Shown here one piece after another: positions 26,982 through 39,423 of a stretch of DNA of 64,000 bases. Source of the DNA: Citrus sinensis (Eukaryota; Streptophyta; Magnoliopsida; Sapindales; Rutaceae); assembly GCF_022201045.2 (NCBI RefSeq), contig NC_068563.1, positions 29,361,001 through 29,425,000 of the forward strand. The letters run 5' to 3'. The first letter of the stretch is position 1. Each line of letters begins with the position of its first letter. The notes below the pieces were generated by a model. It was given only the letters and a program-made list of their open reading frames with translations. It was not told the origin of the DNA and did no database searches. Both the position numbers and the translations under genes were made by a program.

Positions 26982-28764
26982 GAAACTCGATCCCTGGCAG
27001 AGACAGCAAATGTGGCTGAGTAATTCAAATGCTTTTTTGTCAATGGAGAGTAAGACTGGAGGAGTGGAAGTTTTATTGAGAAGCAACAAGGGCCACCCAC
27101 CGGATTAGACAGTCTGTCGAAAGGAATCTGGGCTTAGTTTGGGCCCTCTTGTATAATATTATTACACAAATTAATAAATCAACCTTAAAAAAATTGAAAT
27201 ATATATATAACTAGTAATAAAATATGACACGTATACTCTTTAACAGATTACCTGTCGTGGCTTTCATTGTCGTGGCTTTTCTTTCTTTTTTAGCCAATGA
27301 ACTCAACCTTTTTTGACCAGAATGTTGTCTTTGCTCGAACAGGCAGTACTAACAAATGCATGAGATGTTATGGTGCATGATGTTTTCACGTGGCCTGAGT
27401 CTTGACCATTTTCTTTATTAATTTTTAACCCCAAAATGCAAGAATCTCAAATCTTGTGAATCTGATCCCACTGGCTAATCATGTTATTGCTTGTGCATTT
27501 GACCCATATGGGTCCTTATCAATTGTACCATTTGCCTTGCCTAATTTAAATACTCACGTTGTTTTCGGAGTTTTTTAATTAATGGGTTGTCTTTGGAGTT
27601 TTCGGTGAAATGGTTTGTGTGTGCATAAAAACACTCAAAGAAATTTGAGAAAATCAGTGGGATCGTGGGGGAGGTTTCGGGTTTTAATTAGTGAAATTTT
27701 TATCCGGAGTAAATGCAATTCAGTGGCGAAGCCACTGAGGAAGACAACATTTTTTTATGGCTTAACTAAATTATGAATTTGCCCTCGTTTGACTAATTAA
27801 AAATAACGAGGTGGCATTTGTTTTCTAGTCTGAAATTTAAATGTATTTGAATTTAGCTGAAATTTAAATTGGCAAAACCTTGAATGACTAATAATTTTTT
27901 CAAACTCCACTATGTGTCAACTTATTATATTATAATTTATAATTCAATTAATTAATATTTACTTAATTACTGAAAATTTTCTTGGTTTCGATTTTATTGT
28001 ATCTACAAAATAGTATATCTATTTCCTAAAATCATCTGCGCATGTACATGCACAATTTTGAATTTTGGTTTGTGATCGGAGCTTCATTCACAGAACTTGG
28101 GGAATATGGTTTTATAATATGGGGAATATGTATATTTATTATTTAATAAGGATATTTTGAGACATAATATTTATTTCTTTTTTTTTTAGTTAAATAAAAG
28201 TCACGGAACTTTATTTTTATATTCAGATATAAGTATCTAAAAATCAAACATAAATTACAAAAATCAAAAACATAAATTTGAAAAAAAAAATTAAAATTTT
28301 CAGACTTAAGACGTTTAACAAAGTCTTAAGTTTAAAATTTATTTTAAAAAATTTTACATATGTACATATGTATTGTTAAAAAATCTTAAATATTTTATAG
28401 CATATTTTCTTCCTTATTTGTATTTTAACTGATGCAATTCATTTTGATTTCTTATTCCCAGCCTTTGCATCATCACCATCACCACCACCATCACCATCAG
28501 TGCAATTTCATTGTGTTTGTACGAAGACAGGATGATGCGTGCAAGGAAACATAAGTGTTGCCTGGTATCTTATTAGAAATCAAATAACATTGAAAAACAT
28601 TGAACCTACGGCATAAATTAAATCATCTCGAATACAAAGTACTTGTAGGAAAACCATTGTCTCTCAACAAAACACTCCAAGATCATTCAAAACTTAAGAT
28701 AGTATAAAATAATACACAAAATTGATATTGTATCCCGTTAAAGCTTAAGGATAAATAGATCGAT
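26982..28764. other. Intergenic: SMO2 promoter and eIF3G 3' side
   Basis: The first part holds the SMO2 5' leader and promoter (minus strand); the rest is AT-rich spacer with no supportable gene. A short CAT/CAC-rich simple stretch (catcaccatcaccaccacc) is at about 28475-28499. Confidence 0.55.
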
Positions 28765-30651
28765 CTAGTTAGTCCTTGGAGTGGCCCATTCAACTCTGAG
28801 GATGAGATTGTCATAACCATAGCCATTCAGTTTGTTGATAGCTCTCTGAGCATCTTCCTTGTTCACAAAGTTCACAAAACCAAAACCCCGGCTTATGCCA
28901 GTCTTCTGATCAACAGCAACATAAACTCGGCTAACAGCACCAAAAGGTCGGAAGAGCTCAAGCAAGTCAGGTTCCCGAGTGTCCTCCGATAGGTTGGTGA
29001 CCCTAACAGAGTTCTCATCATTCCTGCGTCTCATATCGGTTCCAGTTCTCTCCGCCCCTGCTCTCATGCCAGGAGGAACATATGTTCCCTTGGTCGCGCC
29101 AGCAGCAGCAGCTGCAGTCTCTGATGCAGCTGGTTTATCAATGAATGTCTCAGCTGGAGCAGCAAGATCCTTGAAAGGGCACCTTGACGTCCAGTGATCA
29201 CCCTTCTTACCACAAGTCCTACACACCATGAGAACAGCACCACCTTTCCCAAGTTGCGCCAAGGAATCTCCTGCAGCCTTTGTCTCTTCTGGTTTGCTAC
29301 CTGTTACCGATTCATTAGAAGGTCAAAACAATAAGGGTCACTGTGATCAACAAAACACAATGTATTACAAACTACTTTAGGTATAGTGTCTATGTGAAAC
29401 AATAGTAAGAGTTGAAATGACTAAAGACAAATGCAGTGATGTCAATTTAAGTCCATATAATGACATCAGAAAGACAGTCATATGCACCAGGCTGGAAACA
29501 AACTACAAGCCCAAACCACTCTTGACAGGATTCTATAGTTCTACAATGGGAATTATTTACATCAACCTGACTCCAATATGATCTGATACCTTTAAAAAAA
29601 ATGCAAAATGAATGACGGATGTCAGAATTTCATGAGATACTGAATGGAACTTGTGCGGTTACATTTCAAAATCTAAAGCCACCAGCATGTACACCCTGGA
29701 ATCAGTGACATCCACTCCAATCGACACATATAAACCAGACCATACTGTATGTGCTACTTTACGTCTCTACAATAAGATGATTATCAACAAAAAAAGAGAA
29801 ACATGTGAACAAGATTACAAAACAAAAGTAACAAAAAATGATCTAGAAACAAGATGTGGTATGCAGCCAAAGGGACAATTATCAAAGAAAATCCACAGCA
29901 CTTTAAACTTAGCTAAATCGACCATGCCTGTGCTGGAAAAGCAGCATTTTGAAGATATATGAGGTGAGCCTCCCTAGGACGATCAACGAAAACCCACAAA
30001 GTCACTCCAGGGATTCTTAATTATTTCACAATCACATTTTAACAACACAGAAATAGCCCTTTATCGTATTTCACAAGGTTAATTTCCAATAAGTAAGGTA
30101 AGGCTTGGCAACTTTCATGTTCAAATCCGTTTATTCTAAAATAAATGTTAGATATTTGGGTTAGAAATATAAACTTCCCTAGCAAAAAAAATTATCTTCT
30201 CTATCGACCAATTCTAATTGAAACATAAAAAAAAAAAAACCTAGATAAAGTTATTAAAACGACGTAAATTGATATATATAACTACGAAAATAGGTGTGTA
30301 CAGACCAGGAGCCCTAGGCCGTTCCAGCAAGATCTCTTCGGTGGAGACCATGGTAAGTCTGCTACCGACGTCTTCGCGAACGGCGTCGCCGAACTTGGCC
30401 CAGTTTCTCCTCTCCAGCGCGCGTTTGCTGAGACGAGCGTTAGCAAGCTTGCGCACGCGCGTGGTGGTGGTTATTTTGACCTTATTGCCGTCATCGTTAA
30501 ACTTGTATTCAATAACTTTCTTGACTCCGTTCTCGTCGGGGCCGATCACTTGTTTAGGCGGCAGCAGGAAGTCCAAATCCTCGCCGTCTTCTTCGTCCAG
30601 TTCGCTCCAACGGAGCTTTGGTTGGGTCGGATTTTGAGTCGAAACCGACAT
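28765..30651 (-). CDS. EIF3G: Translation initiation factor eIF3 subunit G
   Basis: RNA-binding subunit of the eIF3 complex that sits on the 40S ribosome and helps scanning and reinitiation. Two exons: 30306-30651 and 28765-29300, joined across a 1-kb intron; 882 nt, 293 aa, the usual plant length. N-terminus MSVSTQNPTQPKLRWSEL is acidic (ELDEEDGEDLDF), followed by the eIF3g domain with KVIEYKFNDDGNKVKITTTT and ALERRNWAKFGDA. The second exon carries a CCHC-type knuckle (CRTCGKKGDHWTSRCPFKD), an Ala-rich linker, TYVPPGMR, and a C-terminal RRM with RNP2 (VRVTNLSED) and RNP1 (RGFGFVNF). A palindromic AAACGGTGTCGTTT lies about 140 bases upstream of the ATG. Housekeeping gene; no oddities seen. 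Confidence 0.96.
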
Positions 30652-32320
30652 CTTTTTCGAATGAATCAGATTAAGAAAAACACAAGCGTTGGAGAGGTTG
30701 CGAGACAAAGCGTTTTAGGGTTTGCGATTTCGATTTTGTGTGAAAGTTAAAAAAGATGGGCTATAGGCGGTGTGAGTGTCTGTAACTCAAACGGTGTCGT
30801 TTATTTCGTTTATTTGTGAAATAACCTTTTTCAGTTTTTTTTTTAATGTATTTTAATGTAACCTAACCATATGTGAGGACAGAATTTATAATGTTTTTCA
30901 TTTCGGTACATAATTATGTCTTCAATTTCTGATTTTTCTAAAACTCAGTGACACGAACTTTTATTTCTTTTGACTGATGGCATATTCGCATTTCAGTTTT
31001 TTTTTTTTTTCAATTACAGCATCCATAGTGGTATAAATATTTACAGTTAGATTTAATTAACAATTCACAAAATTAAAAGTTAGTTAGGATAGTATTTGAA
31101 TTTCAATTACTTAAAATTTAAACTTACTGCATTGTTTAAAAAAGATTAAATAATAAAAAAGAAGTAAGCATAATCTATTGAAACTTCTATATTTTCTTTT
31201 AAAAAATATTATTTAATATTAACACATCTCAATCTTAGGTTATCCTCTTATTATTATCTCCTTTTCAACAAAATTATATTGTTCCAATTATAAATGACAA
31301 AAGAATTTAATTAGCATGTGTCGTTAAAGATTGAATAATTCATACCTGTTATTTACACATCTAAATTAATTCATATATTTACATATTTAACTTTTTATTT
31401 TGTTAGTGATTTAGAAAATATTTGTCAAATTATAGATATTAAAATCATGTCAGTGAACTCGAATATTATCCATTAATCATTAAGTAATTAGTCATTTATC
31501 CATTAAATTAAATCAATGGTAGAGATTAAAACATATAAATCAAAGTTCTATAATGATCTCATTATCAATATTGTAAAAATTCATACAACATCATTCAAAA
31601 ATCCTTATCTTATTATTTTTTCATAATGAGATAATTGTTAATGGGAACTATACTTACATAGTTTGTATCAATTATAACTTCTATATGTGTCAATTTGAAA
31701 AGAAACTCGAGGTAGTGGGATTTGTAATTATAATATAATAAATGTAAATATCAAAAGGTGCATTTTTTTTTTCTTTTGAATATATAATGTTAGAGAATTT
31801 TTAAAGAAAACACATCTTAAATCATTTCTTGTAACGCACTTCTTTGTTAAAATTAGTAGTGGCTAACGTTTTACACAACAAAAGCTCAAACGTTTGAAAT
31901 CACAAATATTAGATGTTTCTTCAATCCGATCATCATTGATATCTTTTCATGGCACTTACGTAAATATAAATCTTGAGCTGTTAATATATATATTTTTAAT
32001 TTTTTTATAGATGTTTAAGAAAAGGATTGAGTGAGGAAAAGAGAACTTCAATCTCAATTCAAATCATTGATTTAAGAAATAAGTACAAGAAAACAAAACC
32101 CAAATCCATTGTTGTTATACACAATGCCAAATTTAATGGATGCTGATCATCATCAAGCTTCGCGATCAGCTTATAAATTCCACTTCAGTCTTCATACTCC
32201 ACAATTTCACACAGTGAATAAGAACCTATATATCGTAAAAGATTCTCCTCCTTTTAATAAACAAAAATGTACAAACAATTCATAATTAGTAATAGTAGAG
32301 CATGAAAAAGCATCAACGTG
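30652..32320. other. Intergenic, AT-rich
   Basis: The first 200 bases hold the eIF3G leader and promoter. The remaining 1.4 kb is AT-rich spacer without supportable genes or clear repeats. Confidence 0.55.
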
Positions 32321-32626
32321 TCAGGCACCATCACCACCCCCACCACCATGAGAACTCCCGCAACCACCGCCTTCCATGGCAGCAGCATGGCCATGGACAG
32401 CACCCATCATTGCAACACCTGCACCAGCATCATTAGCACTATTGCCAGTCCCACGATGACTGGGTTCACTGTGATCATCACCAGGAGCTTTGGCAACATC
32501 TCCTCTGCTCTTCCCCCGTTTACCATTCTTCCGAGGGGAATCTGAAGGTTTCTGCGATTCCTCTTCATTCCCTGTATCCTTCTTCTTATTGCCAGGAATG
32601 CAAAAACAAAAGCTCTTGCCCTTCAT
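32321..32626 (-). CDS. Small basic, Gly/His-rich protein of unknown function
   Basis: Uninterrupted 101-codon frame starting MKGKSFCFCIPGNKKKD. Residues 1-12 are hydrophobic/cysteine-rich (FCFC), 13-55 are strongly charged (KKKDTGNEEESQ, KNGKRGKSRGD), and the C-terminal third is Gly/Ala/His-rich, ending GGGCGSSHGGGGGDGA. Codon composition is much more GC-rich than the flanks, which supports a real gene. I recognise no domain. The FCFC start could be a lipidation or metal site, but that is speculation. The same bases read on the other strand give a Thr/Ser/Ile-rich frame that looks like a shadow. Confidence 0.6.
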   Translation of the reverse strand: MKGKSFCFCIPGNKKKDTGNEEESQKPSDSPRKNGKRGKSRGDVAKAPGDDHSEPSHRGTGNSANDAGAGVAMMGAVHGHAAAMEGGGCGSSHGGGGGDGA

Positions 32627-33615
32627 TGCTCACTTCTCTCTCAGTAACACTCACATCCTTAACTCTTTAAGTAAGCAACCCCTAAAAAAAGAGCTCAACA
32701 ATCTTTAATTAATCGTAAGAACTGTTGCTTAGTTTCTAAGCATTATTAACAGTTCTAAAGACCTTTTCTTTTGTGATCTTCACTTCCTCTCACCGGCCCC
32801 AATTGCTTGCTTTAAACTTCCTCACTATTGGTTTCCATCAATGCATTAACCAATGATTGCAAGCCAGCATAAACAAAACACCAAACGTCTGGGTCACATG
32901 TTTAATATTTAATTTAACACTAAAATAAAGCTAAGATCCATGGCATAGGCTTAGTTTAAACGAGTAATAAAGTAATAGATTCCTTAGAAAAGTTGTTTAT
33001 AGAAGATTGATTTCATTGAAGAAGAATCACAAAGCATGTATCACGGAGGGTTGGACGCCATCCACTAATAAATTAACAATTGTCAATTACCTCTCATCAT
33101 GCATATGAAGATGTATTTTGCAACGATAATCGACGATCTCTTAGTAAATTACGATAATACCCTAACACGCTAAAGCAAGGATGATATAAACCATAATTTA
33201 ACTGAAACCCTTCCTACTTTCTGGGTTGCTCTTGCTCCGATTAAGCCGGCAGATGGCATCATTTCGTTGCATTAATATAGCGTCGTGGTGCATGTGACCC
33301 AGCCCATACGATCAAATCCCAAACTCCACTCCATTAGCCTTACGAGTGATGATTCTTATATTATGTTAAAAAAGTTTGTGTTACAAACAGAGAAATGCCA
33401 TACACCACTAGTTTCTATTTACGAGTCAAGTTGCAGCAACTGTTCTCAAATTGGGTTTGATGTGAAGCCGTAATTCAAGCAATACAAAAGCAGCTCAATT
33501 TTCATTTAATTTTGAATTAAGAATGCCTAAACAAATTTAAGCATGTTACACATTGCATCTGCTCGTTGCACAAAGGTATCAATGAAAGGGGTTGATGCAT
33601 CCCTTCCCTCTTTGA
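32627..33615. other. Intergenic spacer
   Basis: Promoter side of the small Gly/His-rich gene and the 3' flank of the coiled-coil gene. Nothing else is supported. Confidence 0.5.
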
Positions 33616-36600
33616 TCATTGTACGGTAACGGAACCATCTTGCTTCATTTTGATTAGACTGCTTTCAATATTCCGTAGCACTGGTTTATAACTGCAAGCA
33701 TTTGAATAAAATCAGCTCGAGCAACACTAACTTTTTGCAAATTGATAAAAAGCAAGGGGGACAGAAAGAGAAGGGCGGGGTGGGGGGAACAACAATGATC
33801 AGGTTGTAGATCTTACAGGCGTACAAGACCATTATAAGCTTGTGTTGTTTGTTGAAGTTGGGCTGAGAGTTGCAGAACCTGAGCTGATAGCGCCTCTGCT
33901 CTGCCCGTTTCTTTTGCAAGTTGACCCTATAACAAAGACAACAACAATAAAGAATGGTATGATAAATACATGCACTATTGTTCTAAAAAAAATCAATGAA
34001 TTACGATTTGAGTTTTTCATGGTGAATATGAACAGAATGCTAATGGAATATCTGAAACTCCTTTCAAGAAGAACAAAACCTCCTACTGTAATAAACTAAC
34101 CTTAAGGGATAGGAATTCATTTTTATGTGTTTCTGAACCATTCTGGCTGACAGCATCTTTAGATGGTTCTGAGAAGTCTCTCAGGATATCCTTGTCATTC
34201 ATAGACATGAAACTAGCCTGTTCTGTTCTTAACTTTTCTAAAATTCCTCGAAGTTCTTCATTTTGCTTAAGACAGTCTTTCACCTGGAAAATCACAAGCC
34301 AGGCAGAGTATTAGATATAAGTACTTTCATAGACATTGCAATTACTAATAGAAACAATGCCAACTTCCACAGAACTGGATGAATATAGCATATGCAGAAA
34401 CAATGATCATCTCTAGCTGAAAGAAAGATGACTTAATTAACTTCAGTTTAGCCAGATCGGGCATATAGCTCTGATGCATTATTTGATGGCAACAAGTAGG
34501 GGTGTTCACAGATTGCATTCTGTAAATTGGACACCAATCCATATCCATTCCACAAATTTGCAATCCAATCCAATCCAATCTAAGGACTTGTAAAATTAAT
34601 TTAAATCCAATTCATACATCTACGGATCAGATGCAGATTAGACATAATTCACATCTAGTCCACCGTATTGCGGATTTGATGTGGATTAAAAATTTTTCTT
34701 GCTATCCAATCCACAAAATAATATAATACAGAAATAATTTACTACCAATCAAATTCAAAATTAAACAAGATCTAAATAAATCAATAGTTTAAATGTATTC
34801 AGGAACACTATGTTAATAGGGTCTTTATGCCCTCATCCAGCATCTAACAATTCAATTGACATACGTTTCAAACAAAAAGAATTTGAAAGCCATATACCAT
34901 TTTAGCCTTATTCCCTATTCTCTCTTAAATAAAGCTACAGAAATACTAAAGTAATATAGTTTCAACTTCCACGTAGGATAGGTGGAGAAAATACTGAACT
35001 AATGTGGTTTCATCTTGCGTGTAGGATAGGTGGGAGGTAGTGACACAACAGCCAATCCTGAAAGACTACTCTTTCGTCTAAAGATGTCATTCAAAATTTC
35101 AAACTTTAACACAATGAAATCAAAAAATCCTGAAGTTTTTAGATTAATACATGAAAATTAACTAAAATTTTAGAATTAAATCAACACAAAAGTTGAAATT
35201 GAAAGCTTGAATGATTGCTGTCAATGTCCACCTCCAACTAAATTTTAACTTTATCTTGCAGATTCACGGAATTCTAAGGATTTGCTTTTGCAAATACATA
35301 TCCAATCCACCAACTGCAGATTTTAAAAGTTTCAATCCAATCCAATCCACATGTTGGATTTTTATTGATGGGATTTTTGCAGACCAGATGGATTGGATTC
35401 TAAACACCCCCAGCGACGATGAAGTGTAATGTCTCAACCGACCGACAGATGAATTGAGCTCAGGCAGAATAGCAACTTCTAAGGATATTTTTGTGTAAGT
35501 TAAAATATGATATTATTAACTGATGGGAAAACTGGCATGCCACAATTGACTTTTTGATACGTACGTGAAGTGAAAATTTGTTGCTAGAATCCAAAATGCA
35601 TAAGCTAATTCTAACAAACCTTAACTACAGATAATTACCTGATTCTCCCAGTGCTTCGCTATGCCCATGGACTCTTGATAATAAGATGAGAGACTAGAAT
35701 TCTCCTCAAATAGCCTCTCAATCTCTGAAGATTGGTTATCAATCTGTCAAACAAATAAAAATTAGTTACTATGCTTAAGAATAGATTTACTAAAATATTT
35801 TACTTGAATGTACAAAGATAACCATGCAAGCAATGACTACACCTCCATTAGAAGCTTTTGCCTACTACTTTCAAGTCTTTCAACCACAACAGCCATATCA
35901 TGCAATTGCTTTTCAAGTTTTTCCTTGTCTTCCTGAAAGATAGGAAACAATTGGAAACTGAATATAATGGATCATTACCACAGAACATGAAACCTCTGAA
36001 ATGCAAGTCACTTAACATCTTCTAGCAGTGCAGAAGAAGGCATCAAGCATAACCAGTAAATTAAGAAATAACAGAAATGAGGAGATGAAGTTGAGATGCT
36101 GGCAAACTATTCACCAACATATGTAATTAATAAACTATAAGAGAAAAAACAATGTACATTGGCCTTCAAAAAAGATATCTTACCACTGAAAATGCTTTTG
36201 AAGCTGCTGCATTTGAGACTTCTTCTGCAAGCAAAGGGCAGATCAAAGACTTAAAATGAACCCCAAAAAAATTAAAATACTGTACAAGGCCACAGCAGAA
36301 AAATTTAACATGTCAAAGGGTCTATTAATCTAAGAGTTTGAGGAACAACCTTTGCAATTGCAACTACAGGGGAAACCAAAAGAAAAGAGAGAGATATACT
36401 TAGCAATCAGCATGTGAACAATCAACGCATATAGAAAAAGTGCAATTGGCAAAGGAATCCAGAAAAACTAGAAAACTTTTATAAGTAATACCTGAGGCTT
36501 TTCTAGAGAACATCACAAGTTTCTCTTCCAATTCCTGCTTTTCAGACATAAGCACAGAAATCCGGGCCTGCTCTTCTGTCAACTGTTTTCGTTCTTGCTG

Positions 36601-38388
36601 CCTCAACTGTGACTCTTGCTATAAATTTCAACTACCATGAGATTCTATAAACAAAAGCCTCAGTAGAAAAAAGCAAAAGAAACCAGGATACACACTCTAA
36701 CCTGTAGTTGAGATTTTAAAGTAGCCAACTCCTTTTCTAAGGTTTGGACGTGATCTGGTGAAATTCCCATAGATGATATTCCACCAAGAGAACCATCCAT
36801 TGCTTGTTGCTGTAATGAGTTTAGTTCTGCTCTCAAGGCTGCAGCGTCTTCTTCAGCCTAGACAAAAGGTAAAAGTGAGAATAAAAGCTACAGAAGCATC
36901 CTATATAAGAAACAGTAATTATTTGCATACTCGATATTGCTCTTCTTCTGCTTCCTTCAGACGCTTCTTAAGCGTGCGAAGTTGAGCTGAAAGATCCTCC
37001 TACACTAAAATATAAGACTTTGTTGGTGATGAACAAAAAGAAATGAAATGAAAATGTGATGTGAAACCACAACAATAATGTTCAGATAGAGTATACCCGT
37101 GCAACGACAGCTGCGTCTTTCTCCATTGCAACATCCTTGAGAGCTTTTCTCAAAGATGGGACAGTGTTTTGCTCCTACAATTTACCACATGTAAAACAAA
37201 CAAATAAATTGGCAGAACCAGGCTACAAGATTATTTCAAAAATTTCACGCAATGCATGTCAAACGCAATGACAGTGAGAAAGGGATAGTTTATCTGACTT
37301 CAAGAAGAATTCAAACAGAGAGAAGAAAAATGCTATAACAATAATCCGGAATGCTTCCATCACATTCTAGAATGTTCCATTACATTTCTCACACTACATT
37401 ATACGAAGTATCAATACAGAAAAGCTTCATAAACCAGTCATACACAACAAAATATTTCTCCCAAGTCATTCCTCCTATGCTTCAAATTGAAAGATTGAAG
37501 CAGAAAATTCAATGAAAACAATTTTGATTAATTCATTTCCATAAAACATCATTACTCCAATAAAAAAAAAAAATTCACCATTCAAGGAAAAGTGCAATGT
37601 GCTCGTGCACAAATAACAACTCCAATAATAACACACACAATGCAACCGGATGCAACAAGATATCAAGGTCAAGCTCACTAACCAACTCATTAATCCTCGT
37701 CTGTAGGGTTTCACTCTCAACTTCCTTCACTTGAAGCTGGATAGAGAACATAAAAAATCTTTTAGCAATAGTAACAACACCAAAAAGTCTCCTTTACTCA
37801 TAACTCCAACAAAAACAGATACAATAATAATACCTTCGAAGACAAAATGCTGTTTTTCTCTTCCAATTCTGCATTCTTCTTTTGAAAGTCTTTTAGTTGA
37901 GATAATAGGCCACTAACATCGGTCTAAGCCAATAATCAACATATATGAGAATCAAAATTAGCGGAAATAATTGCGAATCCAAAAAATAAATAAATAAAGC
38001 TTTACCTCGGAGAGTCGATTCGCGCTCTCTGATTTTGTCATTCCAGAGGCATCTATACATAAATAGGAAGAATAACACTTCAATAAACAAATAAAAATAA
38101 AAGGATAACTGGAAATTAAAAGAGAGAGAGACAGAGAGAAACCGTTGATAGGAATTGAGGAAGATTTAATGAGATCTGCAGAGGAAGTCTTGCTGAGTCG
38201 CTCTGCGGCTCGTTTTTGACGAATATCTTCCAACTAATTCACCGGGAACATTAAAAAAAAAAAAATCACGTGAGATTTTATCAAAGCTATGAAATTTAAA
38301 ACAAATGAAGAGAATGAGAAACTGGGTCCCGAGGTGATGATGTGATTAGTACCGTTCGTCGACCTAAAGATGCATGACGGGCGTCCAT
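33616..38388 (-). CDS. Plant coiled-coil protein of unknown function (15 exons)
   Basis: Rebuilt from 15 exons, in gene order: 38353-38388, 38143-38233, 38006-38052, 37834-37923, 37683-37736, 37097-37174, 36931-36999, 36702-36857, 36492-36618, 36184-36224, 35843-35932, 35639-35743, 34101-34283, 33817-33926, 33616-33691. Total 1353 nt, 450 aa; all junctions are GT-AG and keep frame. The protein starts [20 protein letters not shown], then a Ser-rich stretch ([18 protein letters not shown]). From about residue 60 it is nearly continuous heptad-like coiled coil, for example [36 protein letters not shown] and [21 protein letters not shown] Gly/Ser/Met break ([16 protein letters not shown]) lies near residue 180. 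The C-terminus is [20 protein letters not shown]. There is no transmembrane segment or known catalytic domain; a tether or scaffold is a guess. Confidence 0.85.
34497..35412. mobile_element. hAT-like non-autonomous element in intron 13 of the coiled-coil gene
   Basis: It starts TAGGGGTGTTCA and ends AACACCCCCA, the same ends as the complete hAT-like element at 42645-43989. Inside both ends are repeated atccaatcc / ggattggat motifs. Flanking octamers are gcaacaag and gcgacgat, 5 of 8 identical, as expected for an old 8-base target duplication. No transposase frame is seen. It enlarges the intron between the exons at 35639-35743 and 34101-34283 to about 1.35 kb. Confidence 0.7.
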
Positions 38389-38565
38389 GGTAAGAGAATT
38401 GACGAATTGCAGAGAATTATTTGTCCTCTGTTTTGGTGTTTTTCTCTGCAATTCTTCAATTTTTGCACGGAAATGACAACAAATACAGAGATTTGTTTAC
38501 TGGAGTGCTTGCTGTCTTTCAATTACATAGTTTTAAAGTTCAACTTCAAAACGTTGCTCGTCACC

Positions 38566-38639
38566 GTCTGGGTGGTGTAGTTGGTCATCACGCTAGTCTC
38601 ACACACTAGAGGTCCCCGGTTCGAACCCGGGCTCAGACA
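38566..38639 (+). tRNA. trnV-CAC: tRNA-Val (anticodon CAC)
   Basis: 74 nt, no intron. The acceptor stem GTCTGGG pairs with CTCAGAC with one G-U; discriminator A at 38639. The D arm contains AGTTGGT (A box). The anticodon stem CTAGT/ACTAG closes the loop CTCACAC, with anticodon CAC at 38600-38602. The T arm CCCGGTTCGAACCCGGG contains the B box GGTTCGAACC. A T-run at about 38656-38662 is the Pol III terminator. It is divergent from the coiled-coil gene, 178 bases from that gene's ATG. Confidence 0.97.
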
Positions 38640-38718
38640 TTGATATTATGCATTATTTTTTTCAATGTTTAGAGTTTAATTTTTTTACATTCGAGTTTCA
38701 GTGTTCAACTTGAGTTCT

Positions 38719-39423
38719 GCTATTTGCCCCGGGTCAAGCCCCGAAGATTGTAAAACGACGCCGTTTTGACAATTAATTTTTTTTCATTTTAAAATTAAAC
38801 ACCAACTTCTTCGTTTCTCTCTCTCTTTTCATTTCGTTCCTTTTTCTTCTCAAGTACAGAGCACTGTTATCTTCCTTCACAGCCCCCTCTCATTCCTCCA
38901 AATATGTTTCTAAAAACAATGCATCACAAATTTTGGTCCCTGAACACAATCATTTTTTAGTTAAAAAAATCCAAAGATAATGCTCTCAAAGCACATATTT
39001 TTTTCCTTTTCCAAAACCAGTAGAGAGATTGCAGGGATTGTGGCTGAAAAGAATTATTGTTTATAAATAATTTTTTTTTTTGCTACGATGGCTGTTGGTG
39101 GTGGTGATGATGGCTGGGTACGTGTGATGGTGGCTGCCAGGCGTGATGGCTGTCGATGGCGGTGGTGCCGATGGCTAGGTATGTGTGATGGTATCTGCCA
39201 TTGTCTGTCGGTGGTGGTTGTCAATGGTGGTGGTTGTGAACTATGAAACGAAGTGGAAGGGGAATACAACGCCAAAGGTTGTGAGATGAAGAGGAAGAGA
39301 AGGCGATTTTGGCCTTAACTAAGTTAAAACGACGTCGTTTTAATGAGATTGAAAACAAAAAAACAAAAAAGTTCAAACGATGTTATTTGGATTAATTTCG
39401 GGATTTGACTCGGGGTAAGTAAC
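38719..39423. mobile_element. Possible MITE with imperfect terminal inverted repeats
   Basis: The left end gctatttgccccgggtcaag and the reverse complement of the right end (gttacttaccccgagtcaaa) match over about 28 positions with about 20 identities. The next internal segments also mirror each other: palindromic AAAACGACGCCGTTTT at 38752-38767 and AAAACGACGTCGTTTT at 39326-39341. The interior has no gene. I see no clear target duplication, so this is a tentative Mutator-like or foldback MITE. Confidence 0.5.

Noticed and set aside
28475-28503. CAC/CAT-rich run considered as a His-tag-like coding or CRISPR-like repeat
   Set aside because: It is a short simple repeat in intergenic DNA; no array of spaced repeats exists anywhere in the window, and CRISPR is not expected in a plant nucleus.
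29651-29962. 103-aa ORF inside the eIF3G intron
   Set aside because: No domain, low-complexity codon use, lies within a spliced intron.
32318-32545. 75-aa plus-strand ORF opposite the Gly/His-rich gene
   Set aside because: Thr/Ser/Ile-rich composition is what the antisense of Gly/His/Ala codons gives; the minus-strand frame has the more protein-like zones.
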